A stretch of DNA of 64,000 nucleotides from Cyclina sinensis. Lineage: Eukaryota; Mollusca; Bivalvia; Venerida; Veneridae. The stretch is taken from contig JAAONU010000001.1 in NCBI GenBank assembly GCA_012932295.1, positions 32,705,449 through 32,769,448 of the forward strand, given 5' to 3'. Position 1 is the stretch's first letter. Each line of letters opens with the position of its first letter. The translations under genes were made by a program, and so were the position numbers. The notes below the pieces were generated by a model, which was not told where the DNA came from, made no database searches, and saw only the letters and a program-made list of their open reading frames with translations. Of the stretch, positions 23,072-57,669 are shown in pieces.

Positions 23072-24900
23072 GTTTCAATTTTCACATTGAAATTAGTTCA
23101 CTGTTCGACTTTGTTTAGTTGCTTTTTGCTACTCTGTTTCAATTGCATATTACACAGGATTAGTACAACACTTCAGAAATGTTTTATCTTAAATTGAGGA
23201 TATTATTGTCAGCCTGGAATGTTGGCATTAGCTCGTTTCTTGTTTCAATACTAAATACGGAAGGTTAAAATAAATTAAGCATTTATATTTCATTGCAGAT
23301 ACAACAGATATCAGTTTCGCACAAAATGATCTTTTGTGACCAGCGTCCGCATTTCGACATTTGCTATCCTAGATTTTCTCCTGATTTTTTTACCTCCAAC
23401 TTATGATCTGTTAATCTTCTGGATCAATCTTTAACACAATATAACAAGACCAAACATTCCATCCATATTTAAGAAGAAGAATTTTATACACTTTGATTGA
23501 AAAAATGTCATTAAGTAATTCAGGCTTGATATTAAAAATGATATTGTTTGGATGCTTTATATTGTTATTTACAGCATTGAAGATTCATTGTTCGCCGCAG
23601 TGTAAGACATTACTTGATCAACTTGGAGGATATATTTTGAAGGAAAGGGGACTTGTTACAATGAAAGTAGGTATAACTAGCTATCTCCATTAAGGGCCAC
23701 ATTTCTTTCGATCTAATCTACCTGCTTTTCGGTAAGAATGAATGTGTGAAAACATTATTCAGAAAAGCGAAAATTAAGGAGCTCGATTAACATCACGTCT
23801 AATAAGTGTGTTTTTGCATGAAATGTAAATAACAGGATATAAAAACGCGAAAAAAAGACGAAATGATGCCGGAACGAAAAACACGGATAAGAGTTACTTA
23901 AACTGCGTTGTTCTACGTTTTCTTGCATGCGTCATAAGACCGCGACAAAACGAAAAGACAATGGCACGAAAAGTCTCTGGTTAGTGTTATTCCGCTTTTT
24001 CGTTAGCGTCGAAGCCAAAGGTCATTGATAGATGCATAAAGCTCGCCGTCGTAGGCGACTTTTTAACTGCATCATTTCGCTGTGGTGCATTTCAACATTA
24101 CGTGTTGTCCCTTTGGAACTTCGCTTCGGTGCTATCAAAATACGAGATGGCGACTCAACGAAATCACTCCGGTCTTTGTTCTGATGCACCAATACACATT
24201 TTGGATTAAAATAATAATAATAATAATAATAATATTTATAATAATAATAGCAGCATAGTTTCGTTTTATCAGCGCAACATACACATTCAATTTATCTGCA
24301 CGGATCTAAATGAATTTCATAACAGTGATTTTTTTTGTTAAGGTCAGAAAGTTAAACGCGGAATCTCAGGGTTTTCTGATATTAATGAATCGGTCTTTAT
24401 TTTTAAAGATGTGTCAAAGCTTAAAATTTATATATATTCATATTGTTTTTAATTATTTACAGGGTAAAGGAGACATTCTAACGTACTGGCTGATAAGTGA
24501 AAATAAACAGAAACGCCTCAGACGCTTAGAATCCTTGTATTTAAATACTGTCCCTCAAGGATATTCCCTTTGTAAAAGCAGTACCAGCAACGGTATCATA
24601 GATGACATGATAACATTTCAAACGTCTGTAGACTCCTCATATAATCAAAACATTGTGCAAACTATTTGTAGCCCTGCGAATAATAAGGGTTTAACTGAAG
24701 GATGTGATGTAAAAACAAATTTGTGTGACTCACATTCAGAAGACAACATAATCAGAGCTTCTAGCTCTGAAGGACCTTGCAGTGAACATCACACACGTAT
24801 TCAGAAGAGGAACAGAAATGACAGAGCACGGGTAGAAATGAGACCATTACTAGATCAACTTACTAAAGAGATAGAATTCCCTGCAACTGTTAATCTTTAG
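1574..24900 (+). CDS. Receptor guanylate cyclase, natriuretic-peptide-receptor type (3' part, 17 exons)
   Basis: Membrane receptor that makes cGMP from GTP when an extracellular ligand binds. Exons: 1574-1758, 2066-2201, 4399-4553, 5799-5904, 7120-7198, 8021-8126, 9314-9484, 9684-9860, 14277-14442, 16208-16357, 17787-17967, 18905-19045, 19374-19497, 19843-19981, 21777-21980, 23575-23666 and 24463-24900. Joined, they give 915 in-frame residues and a TAG stop. Domain order: C-terminal half of the ANF-receptor domain (about residues 1-180), juxtamembrane cysteine pair, transmembrane helix (about 203-220), kinase-homology domain (about 222-537), dimerisation helix (537-584), class III cyclase (585-775) and a long tail. 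The kinase-homology domain keeps VAVK and DFG but lacks the HRD aspartate, as in this family. The cyclase has both metal aspartates ([14 protein letters not shown]) and the guanine-specifying Glu (VETIGD) and Cys (YCLFGD). The N-terminal exons are outside the window. The family assignment is secure; the ligand is unknown. Confidence 0.95.
2066..2201 (+). CDS. Cyclase exon b: ligand-binding domain
   Basis: Encodes [20 protein letters not shown] and on to a KHKTYK end. This matches the conserved 'H/YDA..LY..A..E' helix of ANF-receptor domains. The acceptor is ccctcag and the donor gtaagc; phase 0 in, phase 1 out. Confidence 0.93.
2608..3057. repeat. 37-bp minisatellite, about 12 copies
   Basis: Tandem array in the cyclase intron 2202-4398. 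The unit is of the form gtgtattacggtttatgaac followed by taatgcaccttgggcat. The spacing between successive gtgtatt words is exactly 37 bp (2644, 2681, 2718, 2755). Copies differ by a few substitutions. Confidence 0.92.
3087..3213. repeat. Tandem duplication, about 63-bp unit, two copies
   Basis: Two nearly identical copies beginning agcatgcactc.tgttcgg and ending gaatgttaacc, directly after the 37-bp array in the same intron. The unit is divisible by three and gives a duplicated peptide in a minus-strand reading, which I consider chance. Confidence 0.85.
3685..3865. repeat. Three tandem copies of a ~60-bp unit
   Basis: The phrase gttatgataagcaaaaactg with flanking 'aatatcttgg.catgttttgtc' occurs three times in a row. 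The remainder of the intron (to 4398) shows nothing else recognisable. Confidence 0.8.
4399..4553 (+). CDS. Cyclase exon c: ligand-binding domain
   Basis: Encodes (S)[20 protein letters not shown] and following residues, the 'G..G.l.id..GdR...ysl.d' segment that closes the ANF-receptor fold. The acceptor is tttgaag and the donor gtatga; phase 1 in, phase 0 out. Confidence 0.93.
4635..5440. repeat. Two tandem copies of a ~400-bp dispersed repeat
   Basis: Copy 1 (about 4635-5040) and copy 2 (about 5048-5440) share 'tttttgtgtcgc.tgctaca', a ctgtctgtccgtc run, 'aacttgtccggactact', 'actactggtgcaatttcat' and 'gagttatggccctt'. It is a degenerate interspersed element filling the intron 4554-5798. 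Short open frames in it are not genes. Confidence 0.85.
5799..5904 (+). CDS. Cyclase exon d: juxtamembrane segment
   Basis: Encodes the membrane-proximal end of the ectodomain: [20 protein letters not shown] followed by NC. The WP...PPCGF..xC pattern is the juxtamembrane disulphide loop of natriuretic-peptide receptors, which relays ligand binding to the membrane. The acceptor is attttcag; phase 0 in, phase 1 out. Confidence 0.93.
5905..7119. other. Cyclase intron with no recognised element
   Basis: AT-rich intron. Near 6050-6190 there are loosely repeated 'tgtcgagc' and 'tgttgag' words resembling the unit of the large array at 35080-35730. Nothing else is seen. Confidence 0.5.
7120..7198 (+). 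CDS. Cyclase exon e: transmembrane helix
   Basis: A short exon encoding TYTKEIASG followed by a hydrophobic run ([17 protein letters not shown]) and a basic stop-transfer residue completed in the next exon. The acceptor is ttcgaag and the donor gtagag; phase 1 in, phase 2 out. Confidence 0.92.
7199..9313. other. Two cyclase introns flanking exon f
   Basis: 7199-8020 and 8127-9313 are AT-rich intron sequence with short homopolymer and (ta)n runs. I recognise no repeat family, RNA gene or additional exon. Confidence 0.5.
8021..8126 (+). CDS. Cyclase exon f: start of kinase-homology domain
   Basis: Encodes [20 protein letters not shown] and onward to SSKCG. This is the conserved YR....E.eL.s.lWkid..di segment that follows the membrane in receptor cyclases. 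The acceptor is ttttag and the donor gtaaag; phase 2 in, phase 0 out. Confidence 0.93.
9314..9484 (+). CDS. Cyclase exon g: kinase-homology N-lobe
   Basis: 57 codons, phase 0 to 0. Contains [20 protein letters not shown], with the N-lobe lysine in VAVK, then a helix-C-like KKELKI. The acceptor is tttccag and the donor gtaagt. Confidence 0.94.
9684..9860 (+). CDS. Cyclase exon h: kinase-homology hinge
   Basis: 59 codons, phase 0 to 0. Contains [16 protein letters not shown], the hinge segment [15 protein letters not shown], and [14 protein letters not shown], closely following the natriuretic-receptor consensus (HdNl..FiGac, eYCprGSLqDil, ld.mF..Sl..Div.). The acceptor is tttgtag and the donor gtatgt. 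Confidence 0.95.
9965..10240. repeat. 33-bp minisatellite, 8 copies (left arm)
   Basis: The phrase ccccacacct recurs at 10036, 10069, 10102, 10135, 10168 and 10201, a 33-bp period. Because 33 is divisible by three, the array reads as open frames with an 11-residue repeat on the minus strand; these are artefacts. The same unit occurs in inverse orientation at 10577-10705 and 11305-11350. Confidence 0.93.
10577..10705. repeat. 33-bp minisatellite, inverted copies (right arm)
   Basis: About four units of the same 33-bp sequence as at 9965-10240 but in the opposite orientation (ggtgtggggttttgt recurring every 33 bp at 10611, 10644 and 10677). With the left arm it makes a long inverted repeat inside a cyclase intron. 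Confidence 0.9.
10785..11300. repeat. 157-bp tandem repeat, about 3.3 copies
   Basis: The word ttgacattta starts at 10791, 10948, 11105 and 11262, an exact 157-bp period. The unit includes tgaccttgaccttgagacac and 'aacatctgacccaagtttcat'. A partial inverted 33-bp unit follows at 11305-11350. Open frames within it are repeat shadows. Confidence 0.93.
11351..13224. other. Remainder of the large cyclase intron
   Basis: AT-rich sequence with no recognised exon or repeat. A lysine-rich open stretch near 11959-12342 has no family resemblance and the composition of surrounding intron, so I do not call it a gene. Confidence 0.45.
13225..13910. mobile_element. Foldback element, ~0.68 kb, imperfect terminal inverted repeats
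   Basis: The left end (about 13229-13290) reads atacggc ... ccttggtctaaaaatgacat. The right end (about 13840-13905) carries its reverse complement: atgtcattttt-like sequence (tgtcatttttagaccaaggg), then gccgtat. Inside, a 'tcacaaattgagg' unit is duplicated. No coding capacity is seen. It is consistent with a non-autonomous foldback or MITE-like insertion in the cyclase intron 9861-14276. Confidence 0.65.
14277..14442 (+). CDS. Cyclase exon i: kinase-homology catalytic-loop region
   Basis: Encodes [20 protein letters not shown], then [10 protein letters not shown] and a very acidic loop ([10 protein letters not shown]). The HRD aspartate is replaced (SHGKLKSSN), as in cyclase pseudokinases, whereas DFG is retained. 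The acceptor is tttctag and the donor gtaagt; phase 0 in, phase 1 out. The upstream intron is 4.4 kb. Confidence 0.95.
14850..15740. repeat. Degenerate tandem repeat family with 'gggcaataact' units
   Basis: Four to five diverged copies of a ~150-200 bp unit containing 'agggcaataactc', 'aatcaatgaatc.gaaaatg', 'ttggaca.a' and 'gtgtaaagttt'. The end near 15600-15740 carries a gacagacagactgagagacg run. The same family recurs at 51000-51300. It is an interspersed repeat in the cyclase intron 14443-16207. Confidence 0.75.
15804..15824 (+). CDS. Candidate 21-nt cassette microexon (kinase-homology activation segment)
   Basis: Between exons i and j, a strong pyrimidine tract ending ttttttttccag is followed by 21 nt and then a gtatgc donor. 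Its length is a multiple of three and its phase (1 in, 1 out) fits both neighbours. Inclusion would insert seven residues (reading NFIENSI across the junctions) just before LLWKAPE, while skipping gives a junction that already matches the family. There is no transcript evidence and this may be chance. Confidence 0.35.
16208..16357 (+). CDS. Cyclase exon j: kinase-homology C-lobe (GC donor)
   Basis: Encodes [20 protein letters not shown], then [14 protein letters not shown] and ends LDLPPK: the APE motif and helix F of the kinase fold. The acceptor is tctttaag. The reading frame requires the exon to end on the G of 'ccaaaag', followed by gcatga, so the donor is GC rather than GT. Phase 1 in and out. 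Confidence 0.93.
16358..17786. other. Cyclase intron (GC-AG)
   Basis: Begins gcatga and ends aaatag. AT-rich, with short (a)n runs. No recognised repeat or RNA gene. Confidence 0.5.
17787..17967 (+). CDS. Cyclase exon k: end of kinase-homology domain
   Basis: Encodes (E)[36 protein letters not shown] and RLKPMQKGM, the kinase subdomain XI pattern (CW.edP..RP.F..i). The acceptor is aaatag and the donor gtaaga; phase 1 in, phase 2 out. Confidence 0.95.
18727..18858. repeat. ~48-bp tandem repeat, three copies
   Basis: The phrase ataccaatcaggtg.agtttc appears three times in succession, joined by tcttttcgacacc. It lies just upstream of the palindrome at 18853-18886 in the cyclase intron 17968-18904. 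Confidence 0.88.
18853..18886. repeat. Perfect 34-bp palindrome centred on gaattc
   Basis: Each half is 17 bp and exactly self-complementary about the gaattc at 18867-18872 (left half begins tacttctatatg). It ends 18 bp before the first base of exon l, so it overlaps the expected branch-point and pyrimidine-tract region of this intron. Confidence 0.95.
18905..19045 (+). CDS. Cyclase exon l: dimerisation helix
   Basis: Encodes [20 protein letters not shown], then [20 protein letters not shown] and QMLPK, the signalling coiled coil between the pseudokinase and cyclase domains. The acceptor (ttatag) lies 18 bp after a perfect 34-bp palindrome. The donor is gtaagt; phase 2 in and out. Confidence 0.95.
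19374..19497 (+). CDS. Cyclase exon m: catalytic domain, first metal site
   Basis: Encodes [20 protein letters not shown] and [28 protein letters not shown] carries the first metal-binding aspartate. The acceptor is attttag and the donor gtacgt; phase 2 in, phase 0 out. Confidence 0.96.
19843..19981 (+). CDS. Cyclase exon n: catalytic domain, guanine-binding Glu
   Basis: Encodes [20 protein letters not shown], then [20 protein letters not shown]. The Glu in VETIGD reads guanine and the Asp of IGDAYM is the second metal ligand. The acceptor is attccag and the donor gtctgt; phase 0 in, phase 1 out. Confidence 0.96.
21005..21545. repeat. Duplicated segment, two diverged copies ~365 bp apart
   Basis: 'cacggcgtttat.aaaagta' plus 'aacgtcaatttc.atctgtac' occurs at about 21013 and 21380. 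'cgttatgtatgttacaaatt' occurs at about 21304 and 21518. Both copies lie in the cyclase intron 19982-21776, whose remainder shows nothing recognisable. Confidence 0.75.
21777..21980 (+). CDS. Cyclase exon o: catalytic domain core
   Basis: Encodes [20 protein letters not shown], then [19 protein letters not shown]. The Cys of YCLFGD specifies GTP over ATP, and the Asn and Arg of NTTSR are the transition-state residues. The acceptor is ctttcaag and the donor gtaagt; phase 1 in and out. Confidence 0.96.
22080..22700. repeat. Degenerate ~150-bp tandem repeat, about four copies
   Basis: Recurring 'ggtcactcactgttactaa', 'cagtt.a.agc.ta.agcaa', 'tgcttttgaggtc' and 'cttggcctat' words in the cyclase intron 21981-23574. 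It is an old array with strong divergence. Confidence 0.7.
23041..23071. repeat. (att)n microsatellite
   Basis: About ten att units in the cyclase intron. Confidence 0.95.
23575..23666 (+). CDS. Cyclase exon p: end of catalytic domain
   Basis: Encodes (P)[18 protein letters not shown], then [12 protein letters not shown], the 'lkIh.S......L...ggf.l..RG.v.mKGKG' end of the cyclase fold. The acceptor is atttacag and the donor gtaggt; phase 1 in, phase 0 out. Confidence 0.95.
23820..24200. other. CpG-richer block in the last cyclase intron
   Basis: A segment distinctly richer in G+C and in cg dinucleotides than its surroundings, with several cgaaa and cgaag words, followed by an (aat)n run at 24213-24250. 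It may be a recently inserted non-coding element, but I find no terminal repeats and cannot name it. Confidence 0.3.
24463..24900 (+). CDS. Cyclase exon q: last coding exon and C-terminal tail
   Basis: 145 codons then TAG. It opens with [20 protein letters not shown], which closes the cyclase domain, and continues for about 130 residues that I do not recognise, rich in Ser, Asn, Thr and Cys. Vertebrate natriuretic receptors end soon after the TYWL motif, so this tail is an extension. The acceptor is atttacag. Confidence 0.94.
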   Translation, partial: GKGDILTYWLISENKQKRLRRLESLYLNTVPQGYSLCKSSTSNGIIDDMITFQTSVDSSYNQNIVQTICSPANNKGLTEGCDVKTNLCDSHSEDNIIRASSSEGPCSEHHTRIQKRNRNDRARVEMRPLLDQLTKEIEFPATVNL

Positions 24901-25139
24901 TGCTTTTATTGTTTATTTGAACGTGTGTTATCCGACAAAGAAGTGTCTTTAACACAAGAAGCATCTAGAGAGCTGGGGACTGAAGGTTATTGAGACTGTG
25001 ATATTTATTAAATAATTTTATTTGTATATCTTTTCCGCAAGCGTATCTTATTTCGAGTAGAGATGAGACCGAATGATCGATTGTTTGCACATTGGCCATA
25101 TATCTGAATTTTTATTCGTATATTCACATTTCATTATGA

Positions 25140-25145
25140 AATAAA
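25140..25145 (+). terminator. Likely polyadenylation signal of the cyclase gene
   Basis: An AATAAA hexamer 240 bp past the cyclase stop codon, in AT-rich sequence; the first canonical signal downstream of the gene. The cleavage site is inferred, not seen. Confidence 0.5.
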
Positions 25146-25689
25146 ATTTCCTCATTTGAAATGATTTTTAAGATTTCTTGGCCTATTAAAACATGAATAT
25201 TCTAATACCAATTTGATATTTGTTTCTATCCTTAATAAATAACCACAAAACCATTTTCTTATCTTCTATAGCAAACCTTGACAATTCCGTTCATGAATAT
25301 TTTCTTTAAATTATTTGTGTAAAAATATTGTAATGACGGAACTTCATAGATGGTTATTTTGTGTTGTTTCTAGTTTGGTTTGCCTGTCTTTGTTTCAAAC
25401 AGTTCCTTTCAAACTGTTTCTGTGATATATCTCTTAAACTACTGTAACGGTTTTAAAAAAGACCTTTAAAATATTCACAACAGGTGTACGGAACGCCTCA
25501 TTTATAAGGTTGATATGTCCTTTTACTTATTGGTTTATGCATTGCTGAATAGCTGGTCATGTTATATAAGAAATTTAAACGAACTTGGATTTTCTTTCTT
25601 GTGGAATCATGATAGATTCAAAGAATTCATCATGATCAGTACTTGCAGCAATAGTTATCCGAATAAGATTCACTTCTAAATTATATTAT

Positions 25690-26045
25690 ATGATATTTAA
25701 GCCAAATTTTATGCAAGCCGATTATTTAAATACTATCAATTTTGAAGCTCATCGAAAAGTGTTGGTGAGATTTAGACTTAGAGAAAGAAGAAGACCGTTT
25801 TTAGGAATATTGTTAGATCAGAGAGAATATGCAGCAGTTGTAATATATATAAAGTTGAATCAGAATTTCATTTTTTGTTAGTATGTCCTTTATATAGGGA
25901 GAGACGTTTAAGGCTTTTAGATAGTTATTAGTTTACATGGCCTACTTTGAATAAATTTACTCAACTTATGTCTACATCTAAACGACCTGTTTTTGTTACG
26001 CTTGCAAGAGTTGTTGAATTTGTTATGAAGACTAAAAATGTTTAA
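25690..26045 (+). pseudogene. Decayed 3' end of a LINE (non-LTR retrotransposon) ORF2
   Basis: One frame at about 25855-26045 reads EFHFLLVCPLYRERRLRLL, one in-frame stop, then WPTLNKFTQLM...VFVTLARVVEFV and a terminal stop. The 'E.HFLLxCPLYxxxR' motif is the C-terminal zinc-knuckle-like region common at the end of LINE reverse-transcriptase polyproteins. Upstream, at 25690-25800, KVLVRFRLRERRR fits the preceding 'l.rfR.r' segment in a shifted frame. The stop and frame shifts mark it as dead. It is a 5'-truncated insertion in the spacer between the two large genes. Confidence 0.7.
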
Positions 26046-29000
26046 TGTACTTAAGTATATATATAAGAATATACCATATATTTTATGTTTCAATGAACTG
26101 TAATGTTAATTTATGTAATTAAAATGTCTTTGATCTATGTATATATATATTCTGTTAATTAATACTTAAGTAATTGCCACCGTAAAAGATAAATTTTCAT
26201 GTTTTTCAATGTAAAAAAATGTTTATCAAACCAAATGGATGTGTTAGCGAAAAATAGGTATACATTTTATGCTAATAAATATTTTGACTTGAAAAATGAA
26301 ATGTGACAATGTGAAAGCTTTCTATTCCACCAGTAAGAGAATATACTACACATGAACTAGACACACTAGTTTAGCCTGTTCGAAACAGTCAAGTATTACT
26401 ATAAGCGTGTTCCTTTCATGGTTTGAAATTCCAGTGTTTCAGCAATGTACTGTACGTTCTATAATTACTTGACAACGTTCTTTGGACCATTTGCGCTGGA
26501 CTATCAATAAAGCAGTCGTACTTTCGGAACTCGGCTACAGCGCTTTTTAAAAACCCTTTTTCACAAATTTCTTTATGTGCATGTGTATAGGAATAGAAGT
26601 GCCCTACTAATAGAATATCTTTAAGATTTATATACTTACAGAGATCTATGCCTAAAACAAAAATATGAAATAAAAATAAGTGGGCACCCGTCCTTCTTTA
26701 TGACTTATCTCCGCTTGGAAATCGAATATGTTGTTTCGACTTTTAAGGACAGGAAATTGTGATTAACGTCATTAGGTTATTTCAATGAAAGTTTTCAGTA
26801 TCACTTTGAATGGTACAAAAACAAAGATCGTTTGTTTTCGTCCTATATACTGAGCACGTTAGAAAGAAAAGCTCAAATAGGCTAGATAGCTAGTGAAAAT
26901 GCATTGTTTCACATGCTTTTTTCTCCATTATCTCTTGTTAGTCGCCCTTTTTACCATAGCTCTGCACTAATACAAAATGTGTTTATGTAAGACGCCCCCA
27001 CACCCTCCAATACACAAATTATTTGTAGCAAGTAGTGATTTGACCTTTGATTTAATAAACCACTCAAATCCTGCCGTAAAATTTGAAGATAGTCACGAAC
27101 CTCTGACATTTAACCAATTGCAAATAGAAGGATTTAACCGCCATAACCTGTGACTTTGATATTTAGATCTAGTATACTTTACACAACAAAATGTACTTCC
27201 GGCGAAGTATGAAAACTCTGTGACCAAAAACCCTTTACGTCGTCAGTGATTTCTGTAACAGTAACATTTGACATAGTCATAAACGAGTGGATGGGGTATT
27301 GCCAAGCATTACAACGTTCTTTACCGGCTAAGTCTCTGTTAAGTTGTCAATGTCATGTTCAATGGTTATACTTTACCAAAGGGTTCTGAATGTTGTCACA
27401 ATGAGAGAAAAATTTGATCCAAATTTCATGAAAATTCCATGGACGGTTACGATTTATAAACGAAAACGAAATTCCAAAGCTCACTCCTGTCTTTGGTGTC
27501 CTTGGCCTTGGACCAGTGTGCCCGGAACATGGAGCATGTCGTTTAAGTAAATAGTGAGAGATACTGAAACACGACAACGCACGTGCCAATTTACCCTTTC
27601 CACTTTATGATTAGGGAAAGATGTCAAAGTAAATTATGAAGAACATGTATATCAATGGGGCTTCAAATAAGCTTAAATTCAATTTATCCTTTTACTCGTC
27701 TGAACATTTAAGAAAAAAATCAAAAGATTTGTACTTTGTATTTTTTTAAATGTAATTACAGAAATCACTGCTACTCAATTGTTTATCTTTTTACATTGTT
27801 TAAAGGTTTAAACATTCGAATTATATTCAAAACGAATAACATTCAGTCTCATTCCAATAAAAGTTTTAAAAATACACCAAATAAAAAAATACAAAAAAAC
27901 TGAAGGGAGAGAGAGAGAGAGAGAGAGAGGAAAAATGTGGACCAAACTTGGATCTAACCCACTGCTTTCTGCGAAAATGTCCTATACTAATTCTAATTAA
28001 TGGAATTGATTACTCTGTGTGAGGAGGTACAGCATAACACCCCACTACCTGACACAAAAAAATGAATGTTTTCATTGTGATTGTAAGCGAGGTTAGTTTT
28101 AAAACCTTGGGCGTAATTTGAAAACTCTTGATAGATGGTAATTGGGCAATGCTGCATATTAAATATCTAAGCTTTAGTCCTAGTGGTTTCAGAGACTGAT
28201 GTTTTAAAGTTATTTTTTGTATGTGGCCATAGCAACTTAGCAGTTTAGGGTGAAATGGATTTCTTTGAACAAGTTTGGTAGAGCTCTGTGCAATGAACAT
28301 CATTGCCAAGTTTATGAACATTGATCAGGATTAGTTTAGAAATGACGTTGCTTGAGTGTAAACATAGTTCAATATTGCAAGTTTTGTTAAATTAGGGTCC
28401 ATAACTCTAACATCCAATTATTCCATTCTTACACAGTCTCTGAAAATATGGTTAGAATTAGTACAGAAACAAATGAAGGTGCTTGAGTGTAGTTAAATGT
28501 AGTGTAGTTAAAAGGATCAAAGCATTTGTTTTTTCTAGAACTGTTGACCGAAAACTAAGTTGCACCTTTGTAAAAATGCATCATTCATTGAAATCACGCC
28601 GGTTTTTAGTGCTATGAATAGACAGTATTTACTTTTATTGAACATCCATTACGGAATAGGCCTATGAAGGGTTGAAATGTGGACGTAACATATTATTGTT
28701 ACCAAATATTGCGGAATTCTAAAATACTTTCTTGTCTATTTTATAGTAGACTGTATGTTATAAAGAAGAAATTCGAAGAAATGGTTTGGTGAAAAAAAAG
28801 ACAGATTGAATGTTTTCCATGTACCGGTGGAATGAAGGAATAGCTGAGAAATAAAGCTTAATTTCATGACACAATATCTGTGTTAAAGGTTTCATTTAAC
28901 TGCTAATAGACAAAATGATAAAACGTGTACACATAAAATAAATCAAATGACACGATCATACAATGTATGTAACATTGGAAGCTGATAGCATTACATCTTA

Positions 29001-29055
29001 TAAATCAAGACATCCAGATTGTTATGTGTAGCGGGAAATACAAAACTCTACAGGT
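26046..29055. other. Intergenic spacer between converging genes
   Basis: Holds the (ta)-rich tail of the LINE fragment, an (ag)n microsatellite at 27906-27929, and degenerate repeats near 28250-28500 ('acaagtttggtagag'). It must also contain the 3' UTR of the minus-strand protease, but I could not fix its polyadenylation signal. No further gene is supported. Confidence 0.5.
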
Positions 29056-57669
<28,614 letters not shown>

